64,000 bases of DNA, taken from Sciscionella marina DSM 45152 (GTDB lineage Bacteria; Actinomycetota; Actinomycetes; Mycobacteriales; Pseudonocardiaceae). The notes under the pieces were generated by a model, which was not told the DNA's origin, ran no database searches, and was given only the letters and a program-made list of their open reading frames with translations. Shown here in pieces: positions 39,511-48,782 of the stretch. The position numbers were made by a program, and so were the translations under genes. Each line of letters begins with the position of its first letter. Within the stretch, counting starts at the first letter, position 1. The stretch lies in the NCBI RefSeq assembly GCF_000379465.1, contig NZ_KB905380.1, positions 930,001 to 994,000 of the forward strand, written 5' to 3'.

Positions 39511-41337
39511 TCAACCACCGATCAGCGCCGCGATCGCCTCGGCCATCGCGGACGGGTCACCGTCCGCGGGGCGCAGCACCAGATCCGGGAACTCCGGCGG
39601 CTCATAGGGGTCGTCGATACCGGTGAACCCGCTGATCTCCCCGGCCCGCGCGCGCCGGTACATGCCCTTGGGATCCCGCGCCTCGCACACCTCGAGCGGG
39701 GTGTCCACGAACACCTCGACGAACCGCAGTCCGGCCCGCAGATGCGCCTGCCTCGCCTGTTCGCGGGCCTGCGCGTACGGGCTGATCAGCGAGGCGATCG
39801 CGATCACGCCCGCGTCCGCGAACAGCGCGGCGACCTCGCCGACCCGGCGCACGTTCTCGTCCCGGTCGGCAGCGGCGAAACCGAGATCGGCATTGAGCCC
39901 GTGCCGCACATTGTCCCCGTCGAGCAGGTAGGCCATCCGGCCCTGGGCGACCAGGCGACGCTCCAGTTCCACCGCGATCGCGGACTTCCCGGACGCGGAG
40001 AGGCCGGTGAGCCAGACCGTGGCACCGCGCGCCCCGCGTTCGGCGCGCTCCACCGCGGTGCGCTGCCAGACCACCTCCGGCCCGGTCTCGGCCGCGCCGC
40101 CGATCAGCCCGGCCCCGACGGTGTTGTTCGTGGACTCGTCGACCAGGATGAAGCTTCCCGTGTCCCGGTTGCGCCGGTACCCGTCGAAAAGCAGCGGGCT
40201 GGCGGTGCGCAGCCGGATGCGGCCGATCTCGTTGAGCCGCAAGGAATCCACGTCCTGCTCGCGGTGCAGCGAGTTCACATCCAGCCGGTAGTCCACCCGG
40301 TCGATCCGCGCCCGCGTGGTGGCCGTTGTGTGCCGGATCTCGTAGCTGGCCCCGGCGCGGAGTTCGGCGTCCTCGGTCAGCCAGCACACCATCGCGTCGA
40401 TGTCCTGGCCCACGCTCGCGCGGTTTCCCGGGCGGCACAGCATGTCGCCCCGGCTGATGTCGAGCTCGTCGGCCAGTCGCACGGTCACCGCGGCAGGCGG
40501 GAACGCCTCGGAGACCGGGGTTCCGCCGGGGGCCAGGATCTCGGTGATCCGCGAGCTCGCCCCGGATGGCTGCACCACGACCTCGTCACCGGGTTTGAGC
40601 ACCCCGCCGGCCACGGTTCCGGCATAGCCACGGAATCCGGTCGCCTGCCAGCGGATCACCCGCTGTACCGGGAACCGCACATCGATGAGGTTGCGGTCGG
40701 AGGCGACGTGCACCTGTTCGAGATGACCGAGCAGCGGAGTGCCCTCGAACCACGGCATGCTCGGGCTCGGGCTGACCACATTGTCCCCGTGCAGCGCGGA
40801 GATCGGGACGAACGCGATGTCCTGCACGTCGAGCTTGGCGGCGAACCCGCGGAAGGTGTCCCGGATCTCGGCGAACCGGGCCTGGGAGAAGTCCACCAGG
40901 TCCATCTTGTTCACGCACACCACCAGGTGGCGGATGCCGAGCAGGCTGGCGAGGAAGGCGTGCCGCCGGGACTGTTCGAGCACCCCGGCGCGCGCGTCCA
41001 CCAGGATCACCGCGACCTGCGCGGTGGAGGCCCCGGTGACCATGTTGCGCGTATGCTGCACGTGCCCCGGGGTGTCGGCGATGATGAACTTCCGGTTCGG
41101 CGTGGCGAAATACCGGTAGGCCACGTCGATCGTGATGCCCTGCTCGCGTTCGGCGCGCAGCCCGTCGGTGAGCAGGGCGAGGTCCGGCCCCTGTTCCCCG
41201 CGCTCCTTGCTGGTGCGTTCCACCGCGGCGAGCTGATCGGTCAGGATCGTCTTGGTGTCGTAGAGCAGCCGCCCGATCAGCGTGGATTTCCCGTCGTCCA
41301 CGCTGCCCGCCGTGGCCAGTCGCAGCAGCTCAGTCAT
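39511..41337 (-). CDS. cysNC: CysNC, sulfate adenylyltransferase GTPase subunit fused to APS kinase
   Basis: 608 residues. The N-terminal GTPase has [37 protein letters not shown] and NKMDL. Beta-barrel domains follow to about 420. The C-terminal APS kinase (about 440-608) has [33 protein letters not shown] and [21 protein letters not shown]. With CysD it makes APS and then PAPS. ATG 41337 overlaps the stop of the mini-ORF in the preceding repeat. The APS kinase P-loop reads GLSASGKSA rather than the usual GLSGSGKST. Confidence 0.94.
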   Translation of the reverse strand: MTELLRLATAGSVDDGKSTLIGRLLYDTKTILTDQLAAVERTSKERGEQGPDLALLTDGLRAEREQGITIDVAYRYFATPNRKFIIADTPGHVQHTRNMVTGASTAQVAVILVDARAGVLEQSRRHAFLASLLGIRHLVVCVNKMDLVDFSQARFAEIRDTFRGFAAKLDVQDIAFVPISALHGDNVVSPSPSMPWFEGTPLLGHLEQVHVASDRNLIDVRFPVQRVIRWQATGFRGYAGTVAGGVLKPGDEVVVQPSGASSRITEILAPGGTPVSEAFPPAAVTVRLADELDISRGDMLCRPGNRASVGQDIDAMVCWLTEDAELRAGASYEIRHTTATTRARIDRVDYRLDVNSLHREQDVDSLRLNEIGRIRLRTASPLLFDGYRRNRDTGSFILVDESTNNTVGAGLIGGAAETGPEVVWQRTAVERAERGARGATVWLTGLSASGKSAIAVELERRLVAQGRMAYLLDGDNVRHGLNADLGFAAADRDENVRRVGEVAALFADAGVIAIASLISPYAQAREQARQAHLRAGLRFVEVFVDTPLEVCEARDPKGMYRRARAGEISGFTGIDDPYEPPEFPDLVLRPADGDPSAMAEAIAALIGG

Positions 41338-41480
41338 GAGAGCGGTCCTTTCCGAGCATCGTAGCGAGCGCCAACGAGCGAATCCGCGAAAGCGCCGATC
41401 GACCGAGACCCGGAACGAGTGAGAAGCCGAGTCGACGTCGCAGCGCAAGAAAGGAGCGATCGGGCCAGCACAGCTGTCAT
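41334..41480 (-). repeat. MIRU-like intercistronic element 3 (cysD-cysNC junction)
   Basis: On the minus strand the cysD stop overlaps an ATG (TGATG) that opens a 48-codon mini-ORF. Its TGA overlaps the cysNC ATG (ATGA). The end, GCTACGATGCTCGGAAAGGA then CCGCTCTCATGAC, closely matches element 4, and its complement matches the cores of elements 1 and 2. Confidence 0.65.
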
Positions 41481-42385
41481 CAGAAGTACCCGGCTTTCTT
41501 GCGGTCTTCCATTCCGGTGTCGGAGATCCGGTCATCGGCCCGGGTCGCCCCGCGCTCACTTTCCCTGCTCGCCACGGTCTCCGCGATGACCTCGGCCGGG
41601 GTCGCCGCCCGCGAGGCCACGCAACCGGTGCAGGTCGCGTCGCCGACAGTGCGGAACCGCACGGTCGCGGTGAACGGCTCCTCACCCGCGCGCGGCGTGC
41701 TGTGCCTGGTGTGCGCCAGCAGCATCCCGTCGTGAGCGAACACGCTGCGCTGGTGCGCGTAGTAGAGCGAGGGCAGTTCGATCCCCTCGCGCTCGATGTA
41801 CTGCCAGATGTTCAGCTCGGTCCAGTTGGACAGCGGAAACACCCGGATGTGCTCGCCATCCCGGTGCCTTCCGTTGTAGAGGTTCCACAGCTCGGGCCGC
41901 TGCGCGCGCGGATCCCACTGCCCGAACTCGTCCCGGAAGCTGTACACCCGCTCCTTGGCGCGCGCCTTCTCCTCGTCCCTGCGTGCCCCGCCGAACACCG
42001 CGCCGAGCCGGTGCTCCCCGATCGCCCGCAACAACGTGGTGGTCTGCAGCCGGTTGCGCCCGGACCGCTCGTCCTCGACAACCCGCCCCGCGTCGATATC
42101 GTCCTGCACACCGGCCACGAGCAGCCGGGTCCCGGTACGTTCCACCGTGCGGTCGCGGAATTCCAGGACCTCGTCGAAGTTGTGCCCGGTGTCCACGTGC
42201 AACAGCGGGAATGGGACAGGCGCGGGCCAGAACGCCTTGACCGCGACGTGCAGCATGACCGCCGAGTCCTTGCCACCGGAGAACAACAGCGCCGGGCGTT
42301 CGAGGGTGGCCTCGACCTCGCGCAGAATGTGCACCGCTTCGCATTCGAGCACATCCAAATGCGAGAGCTCGTATGTGGTCGCCAT
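41480..42385 (-). CDS. cysD: CysD, sulfate adenylyltransferase subunit 2
   Basis: A 301-residue PP-loop ATP pyrophosphatase: [18 protein letters not shown] (PP-loop), [45 protein letters not shown] and [18 protein letters not shown]. It forms APS from sulfate and ATP with CysN. ATG 42385 has GAGGAGG about 6 bases upstream. A KstR-like operator lies 25 bp upstream, unexpected for sulfate activation, suggesting PAPS supply tied to sterol use. Confidence 0.94.
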   Translation of the reverse strand: MATTYELSHLDVLECEAVHILREVEATLERPALLFSGGKDSAVMLHVAVKAFWPAPVPFPLLHVDTGHNFDEVLEFRDRTVERTGTRLLVAGVQDDIDAGRVVEDERSGRNRLQTTTLLRAIGEHRLGAVFGGARRDEEKARAKERVYSFRDEFGQWDPRAQRPELWNLYNGRHRDGEHIRVFPLSNWTELNIWQYIEREGIELPSLYYAHQRSVFAHDGMLLAHTRHSTPRAGEEPFTATVRFRTVGDATCTGCVASRAATPAEVIAETVASRESERGATRADDRISDTGMEDRKKAGYF

Positions 42386-42410
42386 CCACACCTCCTCTAT
42401 CCCCAAAAAC

Positions 42411-42424
42411 TAGAACATGTTCTT
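42411..42424. promoter_or_regulatory. KstR-like operator between cysD and the SnoaL-Rv3531c-like operon
   Basis: TAGAACATGTTCTT matches TnnAACnnGTTnnA except that the final A is T; the preceding 13 bases are identical to the hsaA site. It is placed to control both divergent operons. Confidence 0.75.
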
Positions 42425-42458
42425 GTCACGGGTCAATGACCGTGACAGACTCGTGCCC

Positions 42459-42947
42459 ATGGACGCCGCCGTGGAACAGATCCAAGCCATCGAATCCGTC
42501 CGGGCGGTCAAGCACCGCTATCTGCGCTGTGTCGATCTGAAGTTGTGGACCGAGCTGGAATCGGTGCTCACCGAGGACGCGGTCGCCGAGTACGGCACCA
42601 GTGCGCTGGGGGAACCGGTCGAGCGGCACGGCCGGGCCTCGGTGCTCGAGTTCCTGCGGGAGAGCCTGGACAACGAGATCATCACCATGCACATATGCGG
42701 GCACCACGAGATCACTGTGGACGGCGATTCCGCACGGGGGACCTGGTCGCTGCGGGACACCGTGCTCGCCCCGGAACACAAGGTGCTCATCGAGGGCGGC
42801 GCCTACTACGAGGACACCTATCGGCGGGACGCGGACGGGCGCTGGTGGATCAGCCGCACCGCGTACACCCGGATCTTCGAAAGCATGCGCACGCTCGACG
42901 AGAATTTCCAGCTGCTCGCCAGCAAATGGGCGAAACCGGAACAGTAA
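42459..42947 (+). CDS. SnoaL-like / nuclear transport factor 2 fold protein
   Basis: 162 residues with AVKHRYLRCVDLKLWTELESVLTEDAVAEYG and ICGHHEITVDGDSARGTWSL, typical of the SnoaL_4 group. ATG 42459 is the first plausible start after the operator; no strong Shine-Dalgarno sequence is seen. First gene of SnoaL - Rv3531c-like - SDR - sulfotransferase. Could act as isomerase, dehydratase or binding protein; the sequence does not decide. Confidence 0.78.
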   Translation: MDAAVEQIQAIESVRAVKHRYLRCVDLKLWTELESVLTEDAVAEYGTSALGEPVERHGRASVLEFLRESLDNEIITMHICGHHEITVDGDSARGTWSLRDTVLAPEHKVLIEGGAYYEDTYRRDADGRWWISRTAYTRIFESMRTLDENFQLLASKWAKPEQ

Positions 42948-42969
42948 TCGAACGCGGGAGGTAGATACG

Positions 42970-44136
42970 GTGGTCGCGGAACCGTTCACCGAGGCCGTCG
43001 CGGAGGCGGAGCGGATCATCACCGAAGCCCCGCACATCCGCACCGAACAGGATCTGCTCGAAGGATACGACTATCTCGCGGGAAGCATCCAGCGGGCACT
43101 GCAGACGGCCTGGGCGACCGACCCGGACCGGCCACGCTTTCTCACCGCGCCGGACGCGGACACCAAGTACGGGCTCGACAATCCGGACACGCTCTATTTC
43201 GGTGCGACCATCCGCCCGGACACCGACTATGTGGTCACCGGAAAACGTGGCAGCACGGCGGATCTGAGTTTCCAGGTACTCGGCGGGGACTACACCCCGG
43301 CGAAAGTTCCGGGCAGCCTCACCGCGTTCGACGACCGGCAACTCGAGATCGCCGAGGACGGCAGCTTCGAGGTCCACTTCGGACCGAAAGTGAAACCGGG
43401 TGTGCCGAACAGTTTCCCGCTCGGGGAGAACGCGGCGATCCTGATCATCCGCGAGGTGTACAGCGACTGGGACAACCAGGTCCGCGGCCGGCTCGACATC
43501 CGGGCAGCGAACGGGACCTCCGGTCCCCCTGCGCTTTCCGAACGTTCGATGGCCAAACGCTATGCCGCCGCGGGCAAGATCCTGGTCACCCAGCTGCGCA
43601 CCTTCCTGAAGTTCCCGGAGTGGTTCTACTACGACCGCGCGGCCAACGAGATGACCGCACCGCGCCGCACCCCCGGTGGGCTGGCCACCCAGTTCTCCTC
43701 GGTCGGGCACTACGAGCTGGCGGCGGACAAGGCGCTGATCGTCGAGGTGCCCAAATCCGGGGCACCGTACCAGGGTTTCCAGCTCGGCTCCCTCTGGTAC
43801 ATCTCCACCGACTACCTGAACGCGCAGACCAGCCTCACCGCCGAGCAGGCGCGCGCCGATCCCGACGGGATGCTCCGCTTCGTGGTCAGCGAGCGCGATC
43901 CCGGGGTGGCGAACTGGCTGGCCTGCACCGGGCATGAGCGCGGCTATCTGCAGATCCGCTGGCAGCGCCTGGATCGCGAGCTCACCGAGGCCGACGGCCC
44001 GCGCACCGAGCTCGTCGACCTCGCCGAACTCCCCGAACGGCTGCCCTACTACCAGCATGCGCGGATCACGAGTGAGCAGCGCGCGCGGACGCTCGAAGCA
44101 CGCAGGGCGGCGATCGCCCGGAGGAGGTTCGGATGA
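42970..44136 (+). CDS. Conserved protein of Rv3531c type (DUF1214-like region)
   Basis: A 388-residue protein of unknown function. The centre (NPDTLYFGATIRPDTDYVVTG to ENAAILIIREVYSDWDNQ) resembles DUF1214-type beta domains. No catalytic motif is evident. GTG 42970 follows GGGAGG by 8 bases. Its neighbours (SDR overlapping by 4 bp, then sulfotransferase) reproduce M. tuberculosis Rv3531c-Rv3530c-Rv3529c, a KstR-regulated trio of unclear role. Confidence 0.78.
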   Translation: MVAEPFTEAVAEAERIITEAPHIRTEQDLLEGYDYLAGSIQRALQTAWATDPDRPRFLTAPDADTKYGLDNPDTLYFGATIRPDTDYVVTGKRGSTADLSFQVLGGDYTPAKVPGSLTAFDDRQLEIAEDGSFEVHFGPKVKPGVPNSFPLGENAAILIIREVYSDWDNQVRGRLDIRAANGTSGPPALSERSMAKRYAAAGKILVTQLRTFLKFPEWFYYDRAANEMTAPRRTPGGLATQFSSVGHYELAADKALIVEVPKSGAPYQGFQLGSLWYISTDYLNAQTSLTAEQARADPDGMLRFVVSERDPGVANWLACTGHERGYLQIRWQRLDRELTEADGPRTELVDLAELPERLPYYQHARITSEQRARTLEARRAAIARRRFG

Positions 44137-44909
44137 TGTTGCGGGACAAGGTCGTCCTGGTATCCGGTGTCGGCCCGGGACTCGGCCGCTCGCTCGCGGT
44201 GCGGTGCGCGGAGAACGGCGCGGACGTGGTGCTCGCCGCGCGTACCGAGTCCACATTGGACAGCGTGGCCGAGCAGGTGCGCGCCACCGGGCGGCGGGCG
44301 CTCTCGGTGCCCACCGATATCGCCGACCAGTCCGCCACCGAACATCTCGCCGAGGCCGCGCTCTCCGAGTTCGGTAGACTGGACTGCCTGATCAACAGCG
44401 CCTTCGGGTTCCCGCCGATGGGCGCCTTCGATGAGGTGGACATCGAAGGACTGCGCGCGGCGATCGACGTCACCCTGTTCGCGACCCTGCGGCTGACCCG
44501 GCTGTGCGTTCCCGCGCTCGTCGAATCGGGCGGCAACATCGTGATGATCAACTCGATGATCGTGCGCCGCCAGGAGGACAAGCTCGGCGGCTACCGGCTC
44601 ACCAAATCCGCGCTCATGTCACTCTCCCAGACACTGGCCACCGAACTGGGCCCGCGCGGGGTGCGGGTCAACAGCGTGGCGCCCGGCCGGATCTGGGACG
44701 AGCGCGCGAAATGGTACTTCGGCTATCTCGGCGAACAGCGCGGGCTCAGCGCCGAGGACATCTACAAGGAGTACGCCGAACTCGCCGATCTGCGCAGGCT
44801 GCCCGAACCCGATGCGGTCGCGAACGCCGCCGTGTTCCTCGCCTCGGAGCTGGCGAACGCGATCACCGGACAGTGCCTGGATGTCAACTGCGGCGAGATG
44901 CATCACTAG
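44133..44909 (+). CDS. SDR family oxidoreductase (Rv3530c-like)
   Basis: A 258-residue short-chain dehydrogenase: VVLVSGVGPGLGRSLA (cofactor motif), INSAFGFPP in place of NNAG, IVMINSMIVRRQEDKLGGYRLTKSAL with Ser and the YxxxK pair, VNSVAPGRIWDERAKWYF downstream. ATG 44133 overlaps the upstream stop. It probably oxidises or reduces a hydroxyl group of a steroid or lipid; the sulfotransferase that follows could act on the same hydroxyl. Substrate unknown. Confidence 0.85.
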   Translation: MMLRDKVVLVSGVGPGLGRSLAVRCAENGADVVLAARTESTLDSVAEQVRATGRRALSVPTDIADQSATEHLAEAALSEFGRLDCLINSAFGFPPMGAFDEVDIEGLRAAIDVTLFATLRLTRLCVPALVESGGNIVMINSMIVRRQEDKLGGYRLTKSALMSLSQTLATELGPRGVRVNSVAPGRIWDERAKWYFGYLGEQRGLSAEDIYKEYAELADLRRLPEPDAVANAAVFLASELANAITGQCLDVNCGEMHH

Positions 44910-44912
44910 GAA

Positions 44913-44985
44913 CCGCCGTGTCAGGCTTGCGCGACGGTGCGGGTAGCGACGCAAGCCACCGGCGGATAACACGCGGCTCCGCCGC
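44913..44985. repeat. Intercistronic stem-loops between SDR and sulfotransferase genes
   Basis: GGCTTGCG (44924-44931) pairs with CGCAAGCC (44950-44957), with CCGCCG and CGGCGG outside, followed by a smaller GCGGC-TCC-GCCGC hairpin (44973-44985). There is no U run, so it looks like a REP-like or mRNA-stability element rather than a terminator. Confidence 0.55.
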
Positions 44986-45014
44986 TGCGGAAACACAACA
45001 CAGGAGGAGCCTTC

Positions 45015-46154
45015 ATGGCGGAACGGGAGAACGTCGGCACCGTCGAGGACCTGCACGCCTCGGCCACCAAGATCACCGGGCTCGAGGACTTCGGCGGCAC
45101 CGAGCACCACGAGGCGCTCGAGGTCCTGCTCGACTCCTATCACAGCCAGGCGCGGCTGACCCCGTTCGGCAGGCGGGTGAAACGCGCCGAACTGCGCGGG
45201 GGACTCGTCGCGCGGGCACTGAGCGAGGCGGCGCTGGCCCGCGGCGCGGCCACCCAGCCGGTGCACCGCCCGATCTTCGTCACCGGCCTGCCGCGCAGCG
45301 GGACGACCGCGCTGCACCGGCTGCTCACCGTGGATCCCGCGCACCAGGGGCTGGAACTGTGGCTGACCGAGGTCCCGCAGCCCCGCCCACCGCGCGCCGA
45401 ATGGGAGAACGACCCGGTGTTCGCCGGGATCCAGGAAGGGTACTCCCGGCACCACATCGAGCATCCCGAATTCATGGGCGTGCACTACATTTCCGCGGAC
45501 GCGGTCGAGGAATGCTGGCGGCTGCTGCGCCAGTCGATCATGTCGGTCTCCTACGAATGCCTGGCACACATTCCCGGCTACTCGGCCTGGCTGCGTGAAC
45601 AGGACTGGACCCCGGCCTATCGCAGGCACCGGCGCAATCTGGAACTGATCGGCGGCAACGACCCCGGAAAACGGTGGGTGCTCAAGAATCCGAGCCACCT
45701 GTTCGCGATCGACGCACTGCTCGCGGTGTACCCGGACGCGCTGATCGTGCAGACACACCGGGATCCGCGCACCGCGATCGCCTCGGCGTGCAGCCTCGCG
45801 GTGCAGGCGAGCTCCGAATGGTCCGAGGCCTTCGATCCGGAAACCGTCGGCCGTGACCAGCTCGAGCTGTGGGCCACCGGACTCGAACGCTGCCGGGCCG
45901 CGTGCGCGCGTTATGACCAGAGCCGGTTCTACGACGTGGACTACGCCGATTTCATCGCCGATCCGGTCGGTACAGCGGAATCCGTGTACCGGCATTTCGG
46001 GATCGAGCTCACCGAGGAAGCCAGCGCGGCCATGCGGCGCACCCACGCCGAATCGGTGAGCGGCAAGGCGAAACCAGCACACCGGTACACGCTCGGCGAT
46101 TTCGGGCTCGCCGAGGCCGCGGTGGACGAACGGTTCGCCGGAATGATGGGCTAG
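45015..46154 (+). CDS. Sulfotransferase family protein (Rv3529c-like)
   Basis: A 379-residue PAPS-dependent sulfotransferase: RPIFVTGLPRSGTTALHRLL (phosphosulfate-binding loop, about residue 95), then RWVLKNPSHLFAIDALL and IVQTHRDPRTAIASACSL (3'-phosphate site). AGGAGGAGCC precedes ATG 45015. It transfers sulfate to a hydroxyl of an unknown acceptor. PAPS-making genes are just across the operator at 42411, supporting a real sulfonation role. Acceptor could be a sterol, a steroid intermediate or a lipid. Confidence 0.87.
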   Translation: MAERENVGTVEDLHASATKITGLEDFGGTEHHEALEVLLDSYHSQARLTPFGRRVKRAELRGGLVARALSEAALARGAATQPVHRPIFVTGLPRSGTTALHRLLTVDPAHQGLELWLTEVPQPRPPRAEWENDPVFAGIQEGYSRHHIEHPEFMGVHYISADAVEECWRLLRQSIMSVSYECLAHIPGYSAWLREQDWTPAYRRHRRNLELIGGNDPGKRWVLKNPSHLFAIDALLAVYPDALIVQTHRDPRTAIASACSLAVQASSEWSEAFDPETVGRDQLELWATGLERCRAACARYDQSRFYDVDYADFIADPVGTAESVYRHFGIELTEEASAAMRRTHAESVSGKAKPAHRYTLGDFGLAEAAVDERFAGMMG

Positions 46155-46171
46155 CGGTACCGGAACCGTAC

Positions 46172-46203
46172 GCTGCCCGGTGCCGAGCGCGCCGGGCAGC
46201 TTT
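46172..46203 (+). terminator. Rho-independent terminator after sulfotransferase gene
   Basis: GCTGCCCGG (46172-46180) and CCGGGCAGC (46192-46200) form a perfect stem followed by TTT, 17 bp after the stop codon. Confidence 0.75.
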
Positions 46204-46327
46204 GCCGTTGCCGAACTTGAGTCGCTGCCGAACTTGACACGTGGCGGACAATAAAAAGTCGGCGTGTCATCCAAAAACTTGGACTACCCGCCGATTCTAA
46301 TTCCAGTGTAGACGGTATGAGGGGCCT

Positions 46328-48544
46328 GTGTCAACTCGAGGGTACGAAGACGAACTGCGGTCCGAACGAAGCTATGTCGCCGAGCTCTACACCCGGCTCG
46401 ACGCGGAGCGCGCACGGGTACGGGGGAAATACGACAACACCTTGCGTGGAAACGGTGAGACACCCATGGAACGGGACGTGGAGTTGCGCGCGCTGGCCAC
46501 GGAGGCGAAGCGGCTGAACGTGGCGGACAGCGGGCTGTGTTTCGGCCGGTTGGACAATGTATCGGGCGAGCGTTCCTACATCGGCCGGATCGGCCTGTTC
46601 GACGAGGAGAACTCCTACGAACCGAGACTGCTGGACTGGCGGGCACCCGCGGCGCGGGCCTTCTACACCGCCACCGCCGCGAATCCGGAGAACATGCGCA
46701 GGCGCCGCCAGTTCCACACCCATGGGCGGCGCGTGGTCGAGTTCACCGACGAAACGCTCGGCCGTCCCGACGGGCAGGAGCATGGGGACGCGGCACTGCT
46801 CGCCGCGATCAATGCGCCGCGCGGAAGCGGGATGCGCGACATCGTGGCGACGATCCAGGCCGAACAGGACGCGATCATCCGCCTCGATCACCCCGGGGTG
46901 CTGGTGATCGAGGGCGGCCCGGGAACCGGGAAGACCGTGGTGGCGCTGCACCGCGTCGCGTATCTGCTCTATACCCACCGGGAGCGGATCGAACGCCATG
47001 GTGTGCTCGTGGTCGGGCCCACCCCGGCCTTCCTGGAGCACATCGGCCGGGTGCTGCCCGCGCTCGGCGAGTCCGAGGTGGTGTTCACGACTCCCGGCGG
47101 TCTCGTCCCCGGCCTGCGGGTGACCGCGGAGGACGTCCCGGAAACCGCCCGGATGAAGGGTTCCCTGGCGATCACGGAGGTGCTCGCGGCGGCGATCGCC
47201 GACCGGCAATGCCTGCCGGAGCACCCGATATCGATCGGGCTCTCCGATGTCACGGTGCGGATCGATGCCGAGACCGCGGAGTGGGCCAGGCAGGAGGCTC
47301 GCGCGAGCGGGCTGCCGCACAACGAGGCCCGGGAGGTGTTCACCGAGATCGTCACGTATGTGCTCACCGAGCGGGCCATCGCCAGGATCGGCCGCGACTG
47401 GCTGACCCGTTCCGACGGTGAAGCCTGGGAAAACATGCGGGCGGATCTGCTCGGCGAACTCGCCGAGCAGGAGGAGTTCCACGCCGCGATCGATCAGCTC
47501 TGGCCGATACTGACCCCGGAAACACTGCTGGCCGGACTGTTCTCCAGCCCGGAGCGGCTGCGTGCCGCGGGGGCCGACCGGGCGCTGTGGCGGGCCGATG
47601 GCGAGGCATGGACGGTCTCGGACATACCACTGCTCGACGAACTGGTCGACCTGCTCGGCACGGACAGGACGGCCGCACGGGAGGCCGACCGGGCCGCGGC
47701 GCGGGAACGGCAGGCCGAGGCCGAATACGCCGCCGGGGTGCTCGACATCCTCAAGCTGGACAGCGAGGAAATGGACGAGGACATCGGGCTGGCCGCGGAG
47801 AACCTGATCCAGGCCGATGATCTCGCCGACCGCTTCGTGGAGACCGATACCCGCGAGCTCGCCGAACGCGCGGCCGCGGACCGGAACTGGACCTACCGGC
47901 ACGTGGTGGTCGACGAGGCCCAGGAACTGTCCGAAATGGACTGGCGGGTGCTGATGCGGCGGTGCCCGAGCCGGTCCTTCACCGTGGTCGGCGATCTCGC
48001 GCAACGCCGCTCGGCGGCCGGAGCGAGCTCATGGGGCTCGATGCTCGATCCCTACGTGCCCGGCCGCTGGGTCCATCGCCCGCTTTCGGTCAATTACCGG
48101 ACTCCCGCGGAGATCATGACCGTCGCCGCCGGACTGCTCGCGGAGTTCGCCCCCGGGATCCAGCCACCCGAGTCGGTCCGCGCATCCGGGGTGCGGCCCT
48201 GGTCCCGGCAGGTCGGCGAGACGGAACTGTCCCCCGCCATCGCGGAATTCACCCGCGAGGAATCCGGCCGCCCGGGAACCAGCGTGGTGATCGGACCACC
48301 GGATGTGCCGGGCACGGTGACACCGGCGGAGACCAAGGGCCTGGAATTCGACGCGGTTCTCGTCGTGGAACCGATGCGCATCCTCGCCGAGGGCCCGCGC
48401 GGCGCGGCCGAACTCTACGTCGCCCTCACCCGCGCCACCCAGCGCCTCGGCGTCCTGCATCAGGAACCGCTCCCACCGTCGCTGGCCGGGCTCGCCGAGA
48501 CCGGAACGCCCGCGGCGGGCGGGAAGCAGCAACCGGCGGGCTGA
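46328..48544 (+). CDS. helR: HelR/HelD-like RNA polymerase-recycling ATPase (UvrD-like)
   Basis: A 738-residue superfamily 1 helicase-like protein. The N-terminal coiled coil (RSYVAELYTRLDAERARVR) enters RNA polymerase channels in HelD proteins. Walker A is VIEGGPGTGKTVVALHRVAYL near 200, Walker B HVVVDEAQELSEMDW near 535, then VGDLAQRRS, and a C-terminal ETKGLEFDAVLVVEP with ELYVALTRATQRL. HelR homologues release stalled polymerase and can protect against rifamycins. GTG 46328 is used. The upstream 170 bp are AT-richer with two GCCGAACTTGA copies; I did not see the rifamycin-associated promoter element. Confidence 0.85.
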   Translation: MSTRGYEDELRSERSYVAELYTRLDAERARVRGKYDNTLRGNGETPMERDVELRALATEAKRLNVADSGLCFGRLDNVSGERSYIGRIGLFDEENSYEPRLLDWRAPAARAFYTATAANPENMRRRRQFHTHGRRVVEFTDETLGRPDGQEHGDAALLAAINAPRGSGMRDIVATIQAEQDAIIRLDHPGVLVIEGGPGTGKTVVALHRVAYLLYTHRERIERHGVLVVGPTPAFLEHIGRVLPALGESEVVFTTPGGLVPGLRVTAEDVPETARMKGSLAITEVLAAAIADRQCLPEHPISIGLSDVTVRIDAETAEWARQEARASGLPHNEAREVFTEIVTYVLTERAIARIGRDWLTRSDGEAWENMRADLLGELAEQEEFHAAIDQLWPILTPETLLAGLFSSPERLRAAGADRALWRADGEAWTVSDIPLLDELVDLLGTDRTAAREADRAAARERQAEAEYAAGVLDILKLDSEEMDEDIGLAAENLIQADDLADRFVETDTRELAERAAADRNWTYRHVVVDEAQELSEMDWRVLMRRCPSRSFTVVGDLAQRRSAAGASSWGSMLDPYVPGRWVHRPLSVNYRTPAEIMTVAAGLLAEFAPGIQPPESVRASGVRPWSRQVGETELSPAIAEFTREESGRPGTSVVIGPPDVPGTVTPAETKGLEFDAVLVVEPMRILAEGPRGAAELYVALTRATQRLGVLHQEPLPPSLAGLAETGTPAAGGKQQPAG

Positions 48545-48782
48545 TCCTGGCCGATTCGGTTCATCAGGCGGTGTCCGGCACCGGCCGCCAGTCGATCGCG
48601 CCGACCGAGGTGGCCGGTCAGCCGCGGCACCACATCGGTCACCGTGTCCCGGACGCCGCTCGCGATCGCCTGGTACCAGGAAAGCCAGCTCTCGATCTGT
48701 TTCCCGCTGACCCCGCGCCGGCGCCGCGCACGTTCGAGCAAGGGGCGGACGAACTCCGCATCGATCCCGGGCCGGACAGCGT
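48545..48782. other. Gap with no confident gene
   Basis: On the minus strand a frame reads PGIDAEFVRPLLERARRRRG then SGKQIESWLSWYQAIASGV without a start codon. It looks protein-like but no gene is recognised; it may be a relic or chance. Confidence 0.35.

Noticed and set aside
44960-44990. Terminator between the SDR and sulfotransferase genes
   Set aside because: The hairpins have no U run and the downstream gene has its own ribosome-binding site in the same orientation.
46155-46327. Rifamycin-associated promoter element upstream of helR
   Set aside because: No GGGGCTTGCGGCAAG-like sequence is present in this interval.
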